The notes under the pieces are model-generated. The model was not told where the DNA came from, ran no database searches, and saw nothing but the letters and a program-made list of their open reading frames with translations. From Maridesulfovibrio ferrireducens (GTDB lineage Bacteria; Desulfobacterota; Desulfovibrionia; Desulfovibrionales; Desulfovibrionaceae): DNA of 64,000 nucleotides. The DNA lies in the NCBI RefSeq assembly GCF_900101105.1, contig NZ_FNGA01000005.1, positions 62,001 to 126,000 on the forward strand, given 5' to 3'. Within the stretch, counting starts at the first letter, position 1; each line of letters begins with the position of its first letter. Of this stretch, positions 38,294 to 48,581 are shown piece by piece. Both the position numbers and the translations under genes were made by a program.

Positions 38294-40276
38294 TCAGAAC
38301 TTTTCAAAATCTGAATCTGAAAAATCTCCACTCATATCAAGTGCGACTCCTGATGATTTTCTGACCGGCTTTTCAGTGGGCATAGCTTTAAACGCAGGAA
38401 CCTTACGCACAGGAGGACGATGAGAAGGCAATGCTCTCATTGGTGCTGAAGATTGCGAACTAACCCTGAAGAAGCTCATTACTTGCTGAAGCTGCTCTGC
38501 CTGACTCGATAATTCTTCCGAAGTGGAAGCCATTTCCTCGGAAGCAGAAGCATTTTGCTGAGTCACCTGATCAAGCTGCTGAACAGCCTTATTGATCTGC
38601 TCTGCCCCGGAAAGCTGCTCATTGCTTCCAGCCGCTATCTCCTGAACTAATTCTGATGTCCGCTTGATATCCGGGACCAGCTGGTTAAGCATTTCTCCGG
38701 CTTTTTCAGCAACACTTACAGTTTTGGATGAAAGTTCTCCGATTTCACCTGCTGCGGCACCGCTTCGCTCAGCTAATTTTCGAACTTCTGCAGCTACAAC
38801 AGCAAACCCTTTACCATGCTCACCTGCACGAGCTGCCTCAATTGCAGCATTAAGAGCAAGCAAGTTGGTTTGACGGGCAATTTCTTCAATAATAGATATT
38901 TTTTCCGCAATATTTTTCATTGCAACAACAGCCTGAGTTACTGCGGCTCCGCCATCTTCTGCCTGCTTTGCAGACTGCAATGCGATTCGCTCAGTCTCAT
39001 GAGCATTTTCAGCATTCTGCCTGATATTCGCGGTCATTTCTTCGATAGATGAAGAAACTTCTTCAACATTCGCAGCCTGTTCAGTTGAAGCCTGTGAAAG
39101 ATTTTCAGCAGTTGCAGACAACTCTTCACTTCCCGCGGCAACATTTTCAGTAGAACTTCCAACTTCAGTAACAACGGAAGAAAGTTTGCTCACCATGTCA
39201 TTCAAGGCGGTTGCAAGTATTCCGATTTCATCCTTCTGATTCACATTTAAAAATTGCGTAAAATCTCCAGCTGCCATCCTTTCTGTGAAAGAAACCCCCA
39301 GTCTAACTGGCCCTGTTATAGCTTTTGTTATGATCAAAGTTGTGATGATACCAGCCAGCAATGCTATCGCTAGGCCAATGGCTATAACAGAAAGAGCGGA
39401 ACTAATTACTTTTGCAGATTCTGCTTCTTGGGATATCAAAATATCGTGACTTAAAACTAATACATGTTCACCTACAGCAACCATTTCCTTAAGTTTACTA
39501 TTTTGAACTTTCAGTTTTTCAGCTATTAAATTAATACCTTCGAGGTACCTCCGTGCGGTACTAGCTAACTCTGCAACTCTCTCAGCTTTTTCCTTAGTGA
39601 CGTATGCACTCTTGCGCAAAAAATCAGCCACATCAATAATTTCGGCAATATATAGCCTTACAGATTTCAAATCATTTTCAGATCCACTTCCCAAAAAGGA
39701 CTTGGCAACGCTACGCGCGTTGCGAAAGGAACGGTCCATATCAATTATTTTAGTATAAAATAAAAAAGATTCATCAGAATTGCCATCGAGACCTTGTAAA
39801 CTCCGGTTATTCTGAACTTGTAGCTTACTATCTTTATCCATCGCATTTAAAGAATTATAGATTTTATCTACTGCTACAAGGCAACTCCCGAGAGCTTCAT
39901 CCTTTTCTTTGCTGGCCAGCACGTAACCATCAAAAGCATCTGCATACTCCTGCACATTTTTTGAAATATCGACAATCTCAGTATGTCTTTTACCTGAAAA
40001 TTTTTCTTTATTGTCTAAAAAACCCTTGCTCAATTCGCCAATGGAATCATGAAAGGAGTCTATATAATCTGGAGTACCTTTTAGAGTATAATATAAAACC
40101 ATCAACCGTGCAGAATAAACATCTCGTACAACTTTGTTAACAATACTAGTCTGATCGGATTGCTCAGAGACTTTAGACATCCCCAACCACCCGACAGAAC
40201 CAACTAAAAGGGTAAGTATGAGTACAATTCCGAATCCACCGCCAATTTTCCACCCAAGCTTAAGATTTTTAAACAT
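38294..40276 (-). CDS. Methyl-accepting chemotaxis protein (proximal copy)
   Basis: A 660-residue receptor of the same layout as the distal copy: membrane helix (about residues 8-30), helical periplasmic domain, second helix ([21 protein letters not shown]), HAMP and the tip [23 protein letters not shown]. The sensory domain is strongly diverged from its paralogue, with only weak similarity and different loops (for example [14 protein letters not shown] and [15 protein letters not shown]). Start ATG at 40276: an in-frame ATG 18 nt upstream exists, but the paralogue has a TAA in that stretch and starts at the equivalent of 40276, with AGGGG upstream. Confidence 0.95.
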   Translation of the reverse strand: MFKNLKLGWKIGGGFGIVLILTLLVGSVGWLGMSKVSEQSDQTSIVNKVVRDVYSARLMVLYYTLKGTPDYIDSFHDSIGELSKGFLDNKEKFSGKRHTEIVDISKNVQEYADAFDGYVLASKEKDEALGSCLVAVDKIYNSLNAMDKDSKLQVQNNRSLQGLDGNSDESFLFYTKIIDMDRSFRNARSVAKSFLGSGSENDLKSVRLYIAEIIDVADFLRKSAYVTKEKAERVAELASTARRYLEGINLIAEKLKVQNSKLKEMVAVGEHVLVLSHDILISQEAESAKVISSALSVIAIGLAIALLAGIITTLIITKAITGPVRLGVSFTERMAAGDFTQFLNVNQKDEIGILATALNDMVSKLSSVVTEVGSSTENVAAGSEELSATAENLSQASTEQAANVEEVSSSIEEMTANIRQNAENAHETERIALQSAKQAEDGGAAVTQAVVAMKNIAEKISIIEEIARQTNLLALNAAIEAARAGEHGKGFAVVAAEVRKLAERSGAAAGEIGELSSKTVSVAEKAGEMLNQLVPDIKRTSELVQEIAAGSNEQLSGAEQINKAVQQLDQVTQQNASASEEMASTSEELSSQAEQLQQVMSFFRVSSQSSAPMRALPSHRPPVRKVPAFKAMPTEKPVRKSSGVALDMSGDFSDSDFEKF

Positions 40277-40434
40277 GCCTAACCCCTGCGCCATCTCAGC
40301 GCTAAAATAATAAATAAAATAACTACGTCGCGTTTTTATTCTTTACCATACCTGCTATTTATCTGAAACAATTTAATAGTTTGCTTATCAAACTTAATTA
40401 TTCAAATTTTTAATTTCCCTAAACCATATCGTAA

Positions 40435-40465
40435 AAAAACCTTCCGAAACAATCGGAAGGTTTTT
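40435..40465 (-). terminator. Terminator of the intact HPt gene
   Basis: AAAAACCTTCCGA pairs with TCGGAAGGTTTTT around a 5-nt loop. It separates HPt from the receptor gene, which therefore needs its own promoter. Confidence 0.9.
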
Positions 40466-40496
40466 ACAAAATCTAAATTCACAAAATTTTCAAAAA

Positions 40497-40853
40497 TCAG
40501 TTTTTGTGTACACCCAAATATTCTTTCAGCACTTTTAAAGTTTTTTCCAGCTCATTTACAATATCCGGAAAGCACGCTCTCACTTTCTCAAAGTCGCCTT
40601 GTCTTGCTGCCAATTCAATTATCTCAGAAATGCGGGCAATTTTTTCAGCACGTATTGTTGCAGATATTCCTTTAAGAGCATGAGAATATTTAATTACAAG
40701 ATTCTGGTCATTCTTCTCAACAGCCTCTGAAAGCGAACGGAGCCGGTCTGGAGCATCAATCAGATACACATCAAGTATTTCCGCTCCCAACTCTCTATCA
40801 CCACCAAGATGATTAAAAAACGCCGCCTCATTAAAAACTTCACTCGACATCAT
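40497..40853 (-). CDS. Histidine phosphotransfer (HPt) protein
   Basis: The 118-residue single-domain HPt protein begins MMSSEVFNEAAFFNHLGGDRELG and carries the phosphoacceptor His in YSHALKGISATIRAEKI. Five helices are predicted by pattern. It is upstream of an MCP-CheW pair. Stand-alone HPt next to a receptor but without CheA suggests it takes phosphoryl groups from a hybrid kinase, perhaps the one at 32245 (inference). Confidence 0.92.
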   Translation of the reverse strand: MMSSEVFNEAAFFNHLGGDRELGAEILDVYLIDAPDRLRSLSEAVEKNDQNLVIKYSHALKGISATIRAEKIARISEIIELAARQGDFEKVRACFPDIVNELEKTLKVLKEYLGVHKN

Positions 40854-40928
40854 AGTTATTTACCATTTGCAACAAATTAAATATTAAATCGGCACTGTTA
40901 AACTTAAGACTAAAATTTACCATATATC

Positions 40929-42581
40929 TCAAGAATTAACTATTTCAAAATTTATGTTAACTTCTTTTTCAATTTTACGAATCCAGAATCGTTCACACCC
41001 TGCAACCATCGCTTTCTTTTTAGAATTTTCCAATTCAGAAAGCCCCTCATCCAACCTAAAAACCTTCAAATTAACTATTCCCAGTTCTGCGCTGATTCTC
41101 CAGTCATCAGGACGGTGCAGGGACAAATGAGACAAAAATCCCAGTCGCATAGACTCTGCCCCGGCGATTCCGGCAAGTAATGATTCAAGACTTCTATAGA
41201 CTTCAAGATTCTCAGGATCAAGATGTAACGCCACAAGATAACAATCCGCTGCACAGGCTGGCAAATCCTTCTCTTCGTTAAAAAGCACACCGGATCTTAT
41301 ATCTGTTCCGACTCGAGATAGTTCCTGCCCCCAAAGCATAAGCAAATGGACTATGTCTAATGGCTTCTCTTCTTTACCGGGCCTGACCTTTGCACAATAA
41401 CGATACCAAAAATATTTAGCCAGATCCCAGTTTCCAATTTTATTACTACCTACCGAAGCAGACATGTTGAAATAACAGTCGTCGTTCCCCGTCTCACTGT
41501 TTAAATATAAATTAGCGGTATCCATAAATTCCTTCGTCATCCGCCCTTTCGCAAAAATACGAAGTAAGGCTGCATCACTCTGGATTCCGGGTCCGCCTCT
41601 CTTTAAACCTTCGATTACAATCTTCCATGAAACAGTTCTATCTCCGCTTTCTCCAAGAACTGCCTGCGTCTGATAATATAAAAAATCGGATTCCGATTCA
41701 TTAATACTTCGAGGAACAATTTCCTGCGCAAAATCTAAAATTTTCGCAACCCTGTTGGCCGGCATATGATCTCGCAAAATACGTTCATACGCAGCCAGCC
41801 CCATTGAAGCTGCCAACTTAGGATTAACCTTAAAACGGTCAAGTATATCTTTCAGTTCTAAAACATTATTATAAACAGCAATTTCTTTACCATCCTCAAA
41901 AAGCTCTCCCAACTCATCACCCACAAACGGCGTAACAACAGCGCACCCGCAGGAGCAGCCCTCAAACAGCCTAAAGTTAACTTCTCCGAAAAGAGCCTCA
42001 TTCGGAACAATTCGAGTCTCTTTATAAAGAGACATCATCTGAGAATAATTCAAACCATCTACCATATTCAAATTGTAATTGGTCTTCAAAAAATCAACAA
42101 ACCACTTCCGCGAAGGCCGTTGCGGTGACACCCGCCCGACAAAAGTAAGCTCGTGCTCACGCTTAGTATAAGGAATAAGCCCTGCCTCAGTACCGGTCTC
42201 CGGCCCAAGACGTCCCCCCATCCACGGAACCCAGCAAATTTTCGCGGTGCAGACTTTCTCAAGCTGTGAAACATATTTCTTCTGAGTCGTCAGCACACCA
42301 TCAAACATTGATCCATACAAACCGTGCCAGTGCATGTTCATATGAGTATCAACCGACCAGAACAACCGCACGCATTTAACTGAAGCTAAACCGTGTAAAA
42401 AAACTCTGCTGCCAAGTGACTCCTGCTGCAAAAGAATATCAGGATGAAATCCAAGCTTATCCAACTCACAGGGAACATCTACGTCACGTTCAGCAGTAAA
42501 AATATAGCGAACGTCATGCCCTGCGGCTTTGAACGCATCGACCATCGGCTTGCGGCAATTGATTAAAAACAATTTCTTCAT
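40929..42581 (-). CDS. CgeB-like glycosyltransferase with a helical-repeat tail
   Basis: The 550-residue protein has a GT-B-like front half: an N-terminal Rossmann region (LFLINCRKPMVDAFKAAGHDV), the central segment LTFVGRVSPQRPSRKWFVDFL and the nucleotide-sugar site region FRLFEGCSCGCAVVTPFVGDELGELF, as in CgeB / family 1-like transferases. Residues about 330-550 contain TPR-like repeats (DCYLVALHLDPENLEVYRSLESLL). Such proteins in Desulfovibrio are often linked to surface polysaccharide or flagellar glycosylation. No partner genes are adjacent. Ribosome site is weak. Confidence 0.82.
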   Translation of the reverse strand: MKKLFLINCRKPMVDAFKAAGHDVRYIFTAERDVDVPCELDKLGFHPDILLQQESLGSRVFLHGLASVKCVRLFWSVDTHMNMHWHGLYGSMFDGVLTTQKKYVSQLEKVCTAKICWVPWMGGRLGPETGTEAGLIPYTKREHELTFVGRVSPQRPSRKWFVDFLKTNYNLNMVDGLNYSQMMSLYKETRIVPNEALFGEVNFRLFEGCSCGCAVVTPFVGDELGELFEDGKEIAVYNNVLELKDILDRFKVNPKLAASMGLAAYERILRDHMPANRVAKILDFAQEIVPRSINESESDFLYYQTQAVLGESGDRTVSWKIVIEGLKRGGPGIQSDAALLRIFAKGRMTKEFMDTANLYLNSETGNDDCYFNMSASVGSNKIGNWDLAKYFWYRYCAKVRPGKEEKPLDIVHLLMLWGQELSRVGTDIRSGVLFNEEKDLPACAADCYLVALHLDPENLEVYRSLESLLAGIAGAESMRLGFLSHLSLHRPDDWRISAELGIVNLKVFRLDEGLSELENSKKKAMVAGCERFWIRKIEKEVNINFEIVNS

Positions 42582-42687
42582 AACGGATTCTATAACCTAA
42601 TGATCCTTAACTTTAAAGAAATTGCTCGTCCGAAAATTGCCTGCTGTTTTGTAGCAACGACACCAGCGGACAGTTATGCAATGCTCT

Positions 42688-43290
42688 CTAACTATCTTTC
42701 ACCTTAATTGTTGCAAAAGACTTCCCAAGACCATTGCCCCAATTCATGAGTCCATCCACAACAGAAAGAAGGGATGCGTCTAAAAACTGCATATTATTAT
42801 AAGGCACCTGAACAACGTGACCGACTCCGGAGGTCGGAGAGGACGGAACAAAAACCACGGCCATATTTTCACCGCTTCGCTCAATGAAAAGGCCCAGAAC
42901 GGAAACTTCCCCACCTGAAAGAGTGAATAAAACAGGTGCAAAATTTTCAGTACCAGCTCCACTGGTCTGGTCAATCACTCTCTTAATAATGTTAAACAAA
43001 GGAACCTTACCCAGCAGTCTATCAAGCAAACCTACCGAATACCCTCCAACCTTTGTTCTGATGATCATACCGACCACAAAGCAAATCAAAATAACTACGA
43101 CAGCTCCTGCTAATAAAATAAGCGCATGAAGCAAGGGGCCTTCAAGCCCGAGAGCGTCAGTCATCTCATCCGTAAAGGCTATAAATATCTCAATACCTTC
43201 GTATATGAGAAAAGCTATTACACAAATGGGAAGCAAAACAAAAAAACCACCCATAACAGCTGATTTAAAAAAGTCGGCAATCGATTTCAC
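42688..43290 (-). CDS. DUF502 family membrane protein
   Basis: The 200-residue protein has two membrane helices (about residues 10-32 and 57-78) and the family core GGYSVGLLDRLLGKVPLFNIIKRVIDQ and FVPSSPTSGVGHVVQVP. The family is widespread and of unknown role. It starts with GTG at 43290, preceded by GGAGGATAACCC. It lies downstream of the tmc operon but is separated by a strong terminator. Confidence 0.92.
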   Translation of the reverse strand: MKSIADFFKSAVMGGFFVLLPICVIAFLIYEGIEIFIAFTDEMTDALGLEGPLLHALILLAGAVVVILICFVVGMIIRTKVGGYSVGLLDRLLGKVPLFNIIKRVIDQTSGAGTENFAPVLFTLSGGEVSVLGLFIERSGENMAVVFVPSSPTSGVGHVVQVPYNNMQFLDASLLSVVDGLMNWGNGLGKSFATIKVKDS

Positions 43291-43370
43291 GGGTTATCCT
43301 CCTATTAAGGAAAACATACCCTATACAAAATTCTTCCGCTACTAATCTTAATACTCACTCTACTCAAAAA

Positions 43371-43407
43371 AATAAAAGCCGCCCTTCCATACGGAGGGGC
43401 GGCTTTT
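43371..43407 (-). terminator. Terminator of the tmc operon
   Basis: AAAAGCCGCCC pairs with GGGCGGCTTTT; on the minus strand the T run TTTTATTTTTTT follows. Confidence 0.93.
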
Positions 43408-43434
43408 CTCATTAACAATTAAGCTGACTCTGGA

Positions 43435-43839
43435 CTAATGCCCGGCAGGAGCAGCTCCGCCGTTTGGATGACATCCGGCGCAAGTTACAGGTCCTTTATC
43501 TTTCTCGATATGACAGTTTGAGCAAAGTTTGTGATAACCATTACGAAGTCCTGTTTTTCCAGCTTCAGGTTTAACCTGATGACAGGATGAACATTTCTGG
43601 TCTTCGGAACTTTCGTCTTCAACAATCTTTCCGTCTGCCCATACATGATGACAAGTTGCGCAATCTTCGATACCGGCCTTTTCGTTGTGCCCATCATGAA
43701 CGAACACAGCAGCAGGTCTTTCGGGATGAACAAAAGCCGGATCCAGCAGGAATGTTATATCATCCTGACAGAATGCGGGAACCATATAGAGAAAGACACA
43801 GGCGACAACTGCCGCGATAGTTAATACTCTTTTTAACAT
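43435..43839 (-). CDS. tmcA: TmcA, acidic (type II) tetraheme cytochrome c3
   Basis: A 134-residue periplasmic cytochrome with a signal peptide ([19 protein letters not shown]) and four CxxCH heme sites: CATCH, CSSCH, CSNCH, CAGCH. It accepts electrons from type I cytochrome c3 and passes them to the Tmc membrane complex. The ATG at 43839 is chosen because GGAGGAAGATTACA precedes it and it begins the signal peptide; the frame extends further upstream but those codons overlap tmcB and are not conserved in type. Last gene of the minus-strand operon. Confidence 0.95.
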   Translation of the reverse strand: MLKRVLTIAAVVACVFLYMVPAFCQDDITFLLDPAFVHPERPAAVFVHDGHNEKAGIEDCATCHHVWADGKIVEDESSEDQKCSSCHQVKPEAGKTGLRNGYHKLCSNCHIEKDKGPVTCAGCHPNGGAAPAGH

Positions 43840-43852
43840 TGTAATCTTCCTC

Positions 43853-45169
43853 CTATTCCACTTCAGGCTTTTCCATGAGTTCATAGATAAGATCGCCGAA
43901 GAATTTAATGTCCATGCCAAGTTCATAGTAATGGACTATATCTTCAAGCCCACCGTGACAGTTATGACAAGGTGCAAGGATAGTCTTTACGCCGGTAGCT
44001 TTTAACTGCTCAGCCTTAACTCTGTTACCTTTCATTCTGACATTTTTAAATGGAGGACCACAGTTGATAACACCACCACCTGCAGTACAACAATAGTTAT
44101 GCTCAAGGTTAGGGTGCATTTCCACTACGTTTTCACAAAGTGCATGAGCAAGTTTACGAGACTGTTCCATCAAACCACGTCCGCGAATAATATTGCAAGG
44201 ATCGTGTATGGTGATCGGCTCTTTGAACTTTTCACGAATTTTAATTTTACCTGAATTGATGAGATCCCAGAAGAATTCCACGGAATGGACTACTTCAATA
44301 GGATACATATCCCACCCGTCCCAACGGTTACCCTGATCATAAACAGAGCGGAATGCGTGACCGCACTCACCCATAACAATCTTTTTAACCTTGAGATCAA
44401 GAGCTGATTCGAAATGACGTTTCTTAAGTCGTCCCATCATTTCAAAGTCACCGGAATACATACACATATCGGAGTTATCCCAGCCTGGTTCGGTAGGCAT
44501 GGTGAAATCAACTCCGGCAGTGTTCATAATATAAGCAGCCTGATAGATTAACTGAGTACGGAACTTAGGTTCAGGAGCAATAACGGAATAATAGATTTCT
44601 GCGCCTTCCTTATCAAGAGGAATGCGAAGATCCGGCATTTCGTCTCTGGCTTCATCTTCCTGCCATTGCAGGGTATCCATCCATTCGTCATCTTTCAGCC
44701 ACATCTGGTTCATTGTAACAGAATGACTATTTGCAGTGTCCTGAAGGTACTGAGGAATTACACCGAGTTTGTGGCACATACGGCGCACAGTACTCATGAT
44801 GTAACCAGTATCAATTCCTATTGGACAATAATGAACACAACGACGACAGAGATTACACTCTGTATAGGCAATCTGAGCCATCTGATAAACAAACTCAGGA
44901 GAAACCTTACAATCTTTGCGTAATATTTCGCCCAAAGTCATGTGAACCTTACCTGCTGGAGAGTAGGAAGGATCTTTGTCATGGGACATATAATAATGGC
45001 AGGCTTCAGAACACAAACCGCAACGCATGCAGGTTTCTGCATACACCTTAAGCTTGGCTCCGGTTTCTCCTTCGAGAACCTGCCTTAGAGTTTCTTCGAT
45101 GCGTTGAGGAGTCAAACGGGACACACCCCGTTCGAGCCCGGCATCCGCAATTTTCCTGTCAAAAATCAT
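43853..45169 (-). CDS. tmcB: TmcB, iron-sulfur (HdrD-like) subunit of the Tmc complex
   Basis: The 438-residue cytoplasmic-side electron carrier has two [4Fe-4S] sites ([14 protein letters not shown] and [14 protein letters not shown]) and two CCG domains (the region with [13 protein letters not shown] and the one with [13 protein letters not shown] plus CHNCHGG), like HdrD of heterodisulfide reductase. In the known Tmc complex it faces the cytoplasm. AAAGGAG precedes the ATG. It overlaps the tmcA ribosome site. Confidence 0.96.
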   Translation of the reverse strand: MIFDRKIADAGLERGVSRLTPQRIEETLRQVLEGETGAKLKVYAETCMRCGLCSEACHYYMSHDKDPSYSPAGKVHMTLGEILRKDCKVSPEFVYQMAQIAYTECNLCRRCVHYCPIGIDTGYIMSTVRRMCHKLGVIPQYLQDTANSHSVTMNQMWLKDDEWMDTLQWQEDEARDEMPDLRIPLDKEGAEIYYSVIAPEPKFRTQLIYQAAYIMNTAGVDFTMPTEPGWDNSDMCMYSGDFEMMGRLKKRHFESALDLKVKKIVMGECGHAFRSVYDQGNRWDGWDMYPIEVVHSVEFFWDLINSGKIKIREKFKEPITIHDPCNIIRGRGLMEQSRKLAHALCENVVEMHPNLEHNYCCTAGGGVINCGPPFKNVRMKGNRVKAEQLKATGVKTILAPCHNCHGGLEDIVHYYELGMDIKFFGDLIYELMEKPEVE

Positions 45170-45193
45170 TTGAATACTCCTTTGGGGATGTGG

Positions 45194-45853
45194 TTACCAA
45201 TCCTTTGTACGGCGAACGCCACCGAACTCAGACCCCATGTAGGCTCTAGTGAAAAAGCCGAACAACATATGGCTGAGGCGGGAGAAAGGAATGCTGATAA
45301 GCATGATTTCTCCACAAAGGATATGCAGTACAAGCATTACCTTGTCGTTTCCGATCTGGTGGTATGCCAGAACACCGAAAAGGAAAGTCAAAGAAGGAAT
45401 AGCCAGAGCTACCCAATCTTTACCGGTGGTAAGAAAACGAACATCGGGCTGCAAAAAGCGGCGCAGTCCAAAATAAATGCAGCAAGCTACGAATACGATG
45501 GACATGATGTCGGCAACAGTATCTGGGAGAGTCGGCCAAGTAATACCGAAAAACTGATCCCAGAGAACCACGTGTCCCAGAAGGAACAAAGGAACAATAA
45601 CAAGACAAATGTGAAAAACAAAAGTTACCATTGCAGTATAAGGACTGCTCTGCCAACCGAGGGTTCCTACAGGATTGAGCCAGTGCAGAATTGAACGCAT
45701 TCCATACTTAAAACTCATGTAATGCAAGGACGAAGCGTCCTTTTCTTTAGCAAGCTGGTACATTGAAACCATCTTGTATAAGGAACCAAAAATAAACACG
45801 CCCCAGGCGATCCACGCCAGAGGGCCTACAACGAATGCATAAAGAGTGTTCAT
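45194..45853 (-). CDS. tmcC: TmcC, cytochrome b-type membrane subunit
   Basis: The 219-residue integral membrane protein has about five helices and several His candidates for heme ligands (LHWLNPVG, VFHICLVIVPLFLLGHVVLW, LHILCGEI), as in NarI-like cytochrome b subunits. It would carry electrons between TmcA in the periplasm and TmcB. CGGAGGCAATACGC precedes the ATG; it is followed by tmcB after 24 nt. Confidence 0.94.
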   Translation of the reverse strand: MNTLYAFVVGPLAWIAWGVFIFGSLYKMVSMYQLAKEKDASSLHYMSFKYGMRSILHWLNPVGTLGWQSSPYTAMVTFVFHICLVIVPLFLLGHVVLWDQFFGITWPTLPDTVADIMSIVFVACCIYFGLRRFLQPDVRFLTTGKDWVALAIPSLTFLFGVLAYHQIGNDKVMLVLHILCGEIMLISIPFSRLSHMLFGFFTRAYMGSEFGGVRRTKDW

Positions 45854-45871
45854 GCGTATTGCCTCCGGCTG

Positions 45872-47125
45872 TTAAAAATCGCTCACATCAGCTACAATGC
45901 GGACAAACTTTCCGCCATCAACTGCGCGGATAAGAACTTTAGTGGAACAAGGACTGAAAACAGGCTCCCAGCATTGTTCAAAATCCTGCCCATAAGCCTT
46001 CCCGTCAAGAACAATTGTAAAGCGGCCTTTCTTTTCAACCTTAGCGGCAACTTTAGTGCTGTCAGGACTGAAAACAGGCTTCCAAGCCATATCATAAGAA
46101 TCGTTCCAAACCTTATCATCACAACTGACTGTGTAAACATAATCAGTCTTTCCAAGAGCTGCAGCGCGATTTCCATCAGGACTTACAGCCAGATCAAGAA
46201 CAACAGGAACTTTAATATTCCAAGGAGTTCCATTCTTGGCAACGGTAAATTTACCTATGCTGGTAGCGACAATAGCCCAAAGGTTCTTACCGTCTGCACT
46301 GAACTGCTGATGCCAACACTGAGCAAACTCAGCCGGCCAGATAACTTCTCCATCCTGAGCCATTCCCCATTTTCCGCCAAGACGGACAGGAGCAGCGATT
46401 GCACCAGTTACGGGGTTGAAGCAAGGATCCCATACACACTGAAATTCACGTTGCCAGATTCTTCCGTCAACTGCGATTGTGTAATCGTAAAGAGTCCTTC
46501 TGACTTCGCAGGCGACTCTTTCACTTTTTGCGTCAAACACAGGAGAGTAGCAGTTCATGAAAACACTGTCCCAAGCTTCACCATTCACAGCAATGGTAAA
46601 GGCACCTTTATCAAAGGTCTCAATATCAGCCTGAGCAATAGGTGTTACCTGAACAACAGCAGCTGTTTTCGTGCCATCACCACTGATTGTAAAATTGTTA
46701 GCATTAACAAATAGATTTTCCCAAAGAACGCCATCAGTACCCATTCCATACTCACCGTCCTGCTGAACAGCACAGTTAATGGAACCGTTGGCACCAAACA
46801 TAGTTCTCCAGATATAGCCGTACGTTTCAGGCCAACTTACGCCGTCAACAGCTAAAGTCCATTCGCCATCCTGTTGAGTGATAACAGCCAATCTACCGTC
46901 TGGAGAAAATTTAAGGTAAAAAACCCTTTCATATCTATCTTCCCAGGCTTGACCGTTAACGCAAGCAGTAAATTCTCCTTCGCCTGTCTTTACGACTGCT
47001 CCGACCTTTTCACCGTCGGAACTGGCATAGAATTCTTCCACTCTCTCAAATTTACTGGACCAAGAACTAACGTCTTGGACCTCTCGCCTACCGGGATTCC
47101 AATCCCACGTGGACGCATTAGGCAT
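45872..47125 (-). CDS. tmcD: TmcD, beta-propeller-like Trp-rich subunit of the Tmc complex
   Basis: The 417-residue soluble protein is built of about eight repeats of the form F-(S/D)-x-D-G-x-x-x-A-x-x-V-x-x-x-G-x-(F/W)-(T/A)-(I/V)-A-V-(N/D)-G-x-x-W, for example FSPDGRLAVITQQDGEWTLAVDGVSW, giving a high Trp content. This matches a WD40-like propeller, as described for TmcD. The ATG at 47125 is chosen with GGAGGCATAAG upstream; the frame is open for 18 more codons. First gene of the operon tmcD-C-B-A. Confidence 0.92.
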   Translation of the reverse strand: MPNASTWDWNPGRREVQDVSSWSSKFERVEEFYASSDGEKVGAVVKTGEGEFTACVNGQAWEDRYERVFYLKFSPDGRLAVITQQDGEWTLAVDGVSWPETYGYIWRTMFGANGSINCAVQQDGEYGMGTDGVLWENLFVNANNFTISGDGTKTAAVVQVTPIAQADIETFDKGAFTIAVNGEAWDSVFMNCYSPVFDAKSERVACEVRRTLYDYTIAVDGRIWQREFQCVWDPCFNPVTGAIAAPVRLGGKWGMAQDGEVIWPAEFAQCWHQQFSADGKNLWAIVATSIGKFTVAKNGTPWNIKVPVVLDLAVSPDGNRAAALGKTDYVYTVSCDDKVWNDSYDMAWKPVFSPDSTKVAAKVEKKGRFTIVLDGKAYGQDFEQCWEPVFSPCSTKVLIRAVDGGKFVRIVADVSDF

Positions 47126-47516
47126 CTTATGCCTCCTCATTCCGAAAATTTGGTGTGTCCGCCAACACTGCCAAATCACGCTCGGTTTTTCGGGTGCCTC
47201 GCACCCTGTTTTCTAACCAAATCTAATCACATCTATTGGTCGAAACTAACCTCACCACATAAGCCCAAAGACCCTACTGAACTTATAACTGGTGGTTAAA
47301 TCGCATATTTTATAAAACAGGACAATAGTAACCATGAGGATTGTCTCTCTAATCCTTCAAAAAAAACAGGACAACTACGGCTGTAAACCGCAGTCGCCCC
47401 ACATGTAAAAACATAAAAAACAACATGTTAGCGCTATTTACTTTACAAAAAGTAACTCAAAACAGTATTCATAAAAGTAAAAGATATATTTTTATTCAGA
47501 CTCTAATGGTATACTA
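47126..47516 (-). promoter_or_regulatory. tmc promoter region
   Basis: This 390-bp gap precedes tmcD and follows the DRTGG gene. Features seen: a direct repeat AAAACAGGACAA at 47314-47325 and 47363-47374 (49 bp apart), an inverted repeat GACAAT...ATTGTC at 47321-47345, and an imperfect palindrome ACTCTAAT...ATTAGAGT at 47500-47523 that overlaps the DRTGG stop codon. No known operator is recognised. Confidence 0.4.
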
Positions 47517-48581
47517 TTAGAGTTCCAATTTCTCAAAAATATAGTCATAATCAAGCTCTGAATTAACCAAACTGGCTCCATGATTAATCTTAATCATGTC
47601 TCTGAGTTTGTAGCTTTCCTGAATTGCTTCCATTTTCTTTGCCACAGAATAGGTATCATCCCGAACAACAATAACAGGAATCTCAAGCACCTCAGAACGG
47701 GTCAATATAATATCATTAGGATAAAGATTCCCTGTAAGAATAAGACAAGGACAATTTCCTTCCAGTGCGACAAGCTGAACGTCTGCCCTGTCTCCACCGA
47801 CAATGACTGCAGAATTTTTATGCCGCCTGAAGTGAGTAATAAAATTTTCAACCTGCATAGTGCCGATCAGGAAATTTTCAACAACCCTGTCCGCCTTAGT
47901 ATGGGCAGAAATAATTTTTCCGAACAAACGCTCCGCAAGGTCGCTTACTTTAATCGCTCCCATAAGAGGATCGCGAGGAATCACGCCCAGAACTTTAACA
48001 CCTTTCTTTTCAAGAAAAGGAATGAGCAGAGATTTAAGTTCATCCATATAGTGTTCAGGCACATCATTAAAGACAACTCCGAGGAAATCATCTCCGAGGT
48101 CCTTCTGAACACGAAGCACATAATCATACTTCAGTTCTTTTGAATACCGGTCAACAAGAATGGTCTTGGCCCCAAGCGCACTTGCCACATCCGGACCGCT
48201 GACTCCGCAATAATTTCCAGAACTTAAAAAACTTCCTGACCCGCCGATAATCATGACATCTTTGTCCTGACTCAGCTCCTCATATGATTCTACAATCGAC
48301 GGCTTCAAATCTCCGAGATCTTCGGTAAAAGCTTTTATCGTAAAATCTCTGGTGACCAGTACAGGAGTAACTTTTCCAGGGTCCTGTTCAAGACCCAGCA
48401 CTTCCTGAATAAAAGCTGCATCGGCATCGCCCGGCCTGTTTCCGTCCATATGCGGAACAGCTCCCACAGGTTTCATATAGCCGACATTGAAGCCGCTGTT
48501 GCGAAACTTCAATCCTAAAGACATGGCCAAAAGGTTCTTACCCGAATATCCGGTCGTAGAACCTATATAAATACCTACCAT
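47517..48581 (-). CDS. DRTGG-domain / phosphotransacetylase N-terminal-like P-loop protein
   Basis: The 354-residue protein has an N-terminal dethiobiotin-synthetase-like P-loop (GSTTGYSGKNLLAMSLGLKF) and a DRTGG-like domain near residues 215-320 (GTMQVENFITHFRRHKNSAVIVGGDRADVQLVALEGNCPCLILTGN). These are the two N-terminal domains of long Pta proteins without the catalytic phosphotransacetylase domain. Such proteins are presumed regulators of acetate metabolism. Its ATG follows the upstream stop directly (TAAATG) with AAAGGAGG, so it is coupled to the acyl-CoA synthetase. Confidence 0.85.
   Translation of the reverse strand: MVGIYIGSTTGYSGKNLLAMSLGLKFRNSGFNVGYMKPVGAVPHMDGNRPGDADAAFIQEVLGLEQDPGKVTPVLVTRDFTIKAFTEDLGDLKPSIVESYEELSQDKDVMIIGGSGSFLSSGNYCGVSGPDVASALGAKTILVDRYSKELKYDYVLRVQKDLGDDFLGVVFNDVPEHYMDELKSLLIPFLEKKGVKVLGVIPRDPLMGAIKVSDLAERLFGKIISAHTKADRVVENFLIGTMQVENFITHFRRHKNSAVIVGGDRADVQLVALEGNCPCLILTGNLYPNDIILTRSEVLEIPVIVVRDDTYSVAKKMEAIQESYKLRDMIKINHGASLVNSELDYDYIFEKLEL

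Larger units (their letters stand above)
37531..40871 (-). repeat. Tandem duplication, proximal copy: HPt - MCP - CheW
   Basis: This is the more complete copy of the unit at 34383-37530. It holds intact HPt, MCP and CheW genes, each in the same order and orientation, with the HPt terminator intact. Confidence 0.9.

Noticed and set aside
40277-40294. Upstream in-frame ATG as the start of the proximal MCP
   Set aside because: The duplicate has a stop codon at the corresponding place and starts at the equivalent of 40276, with AGGGG at proper spacing.
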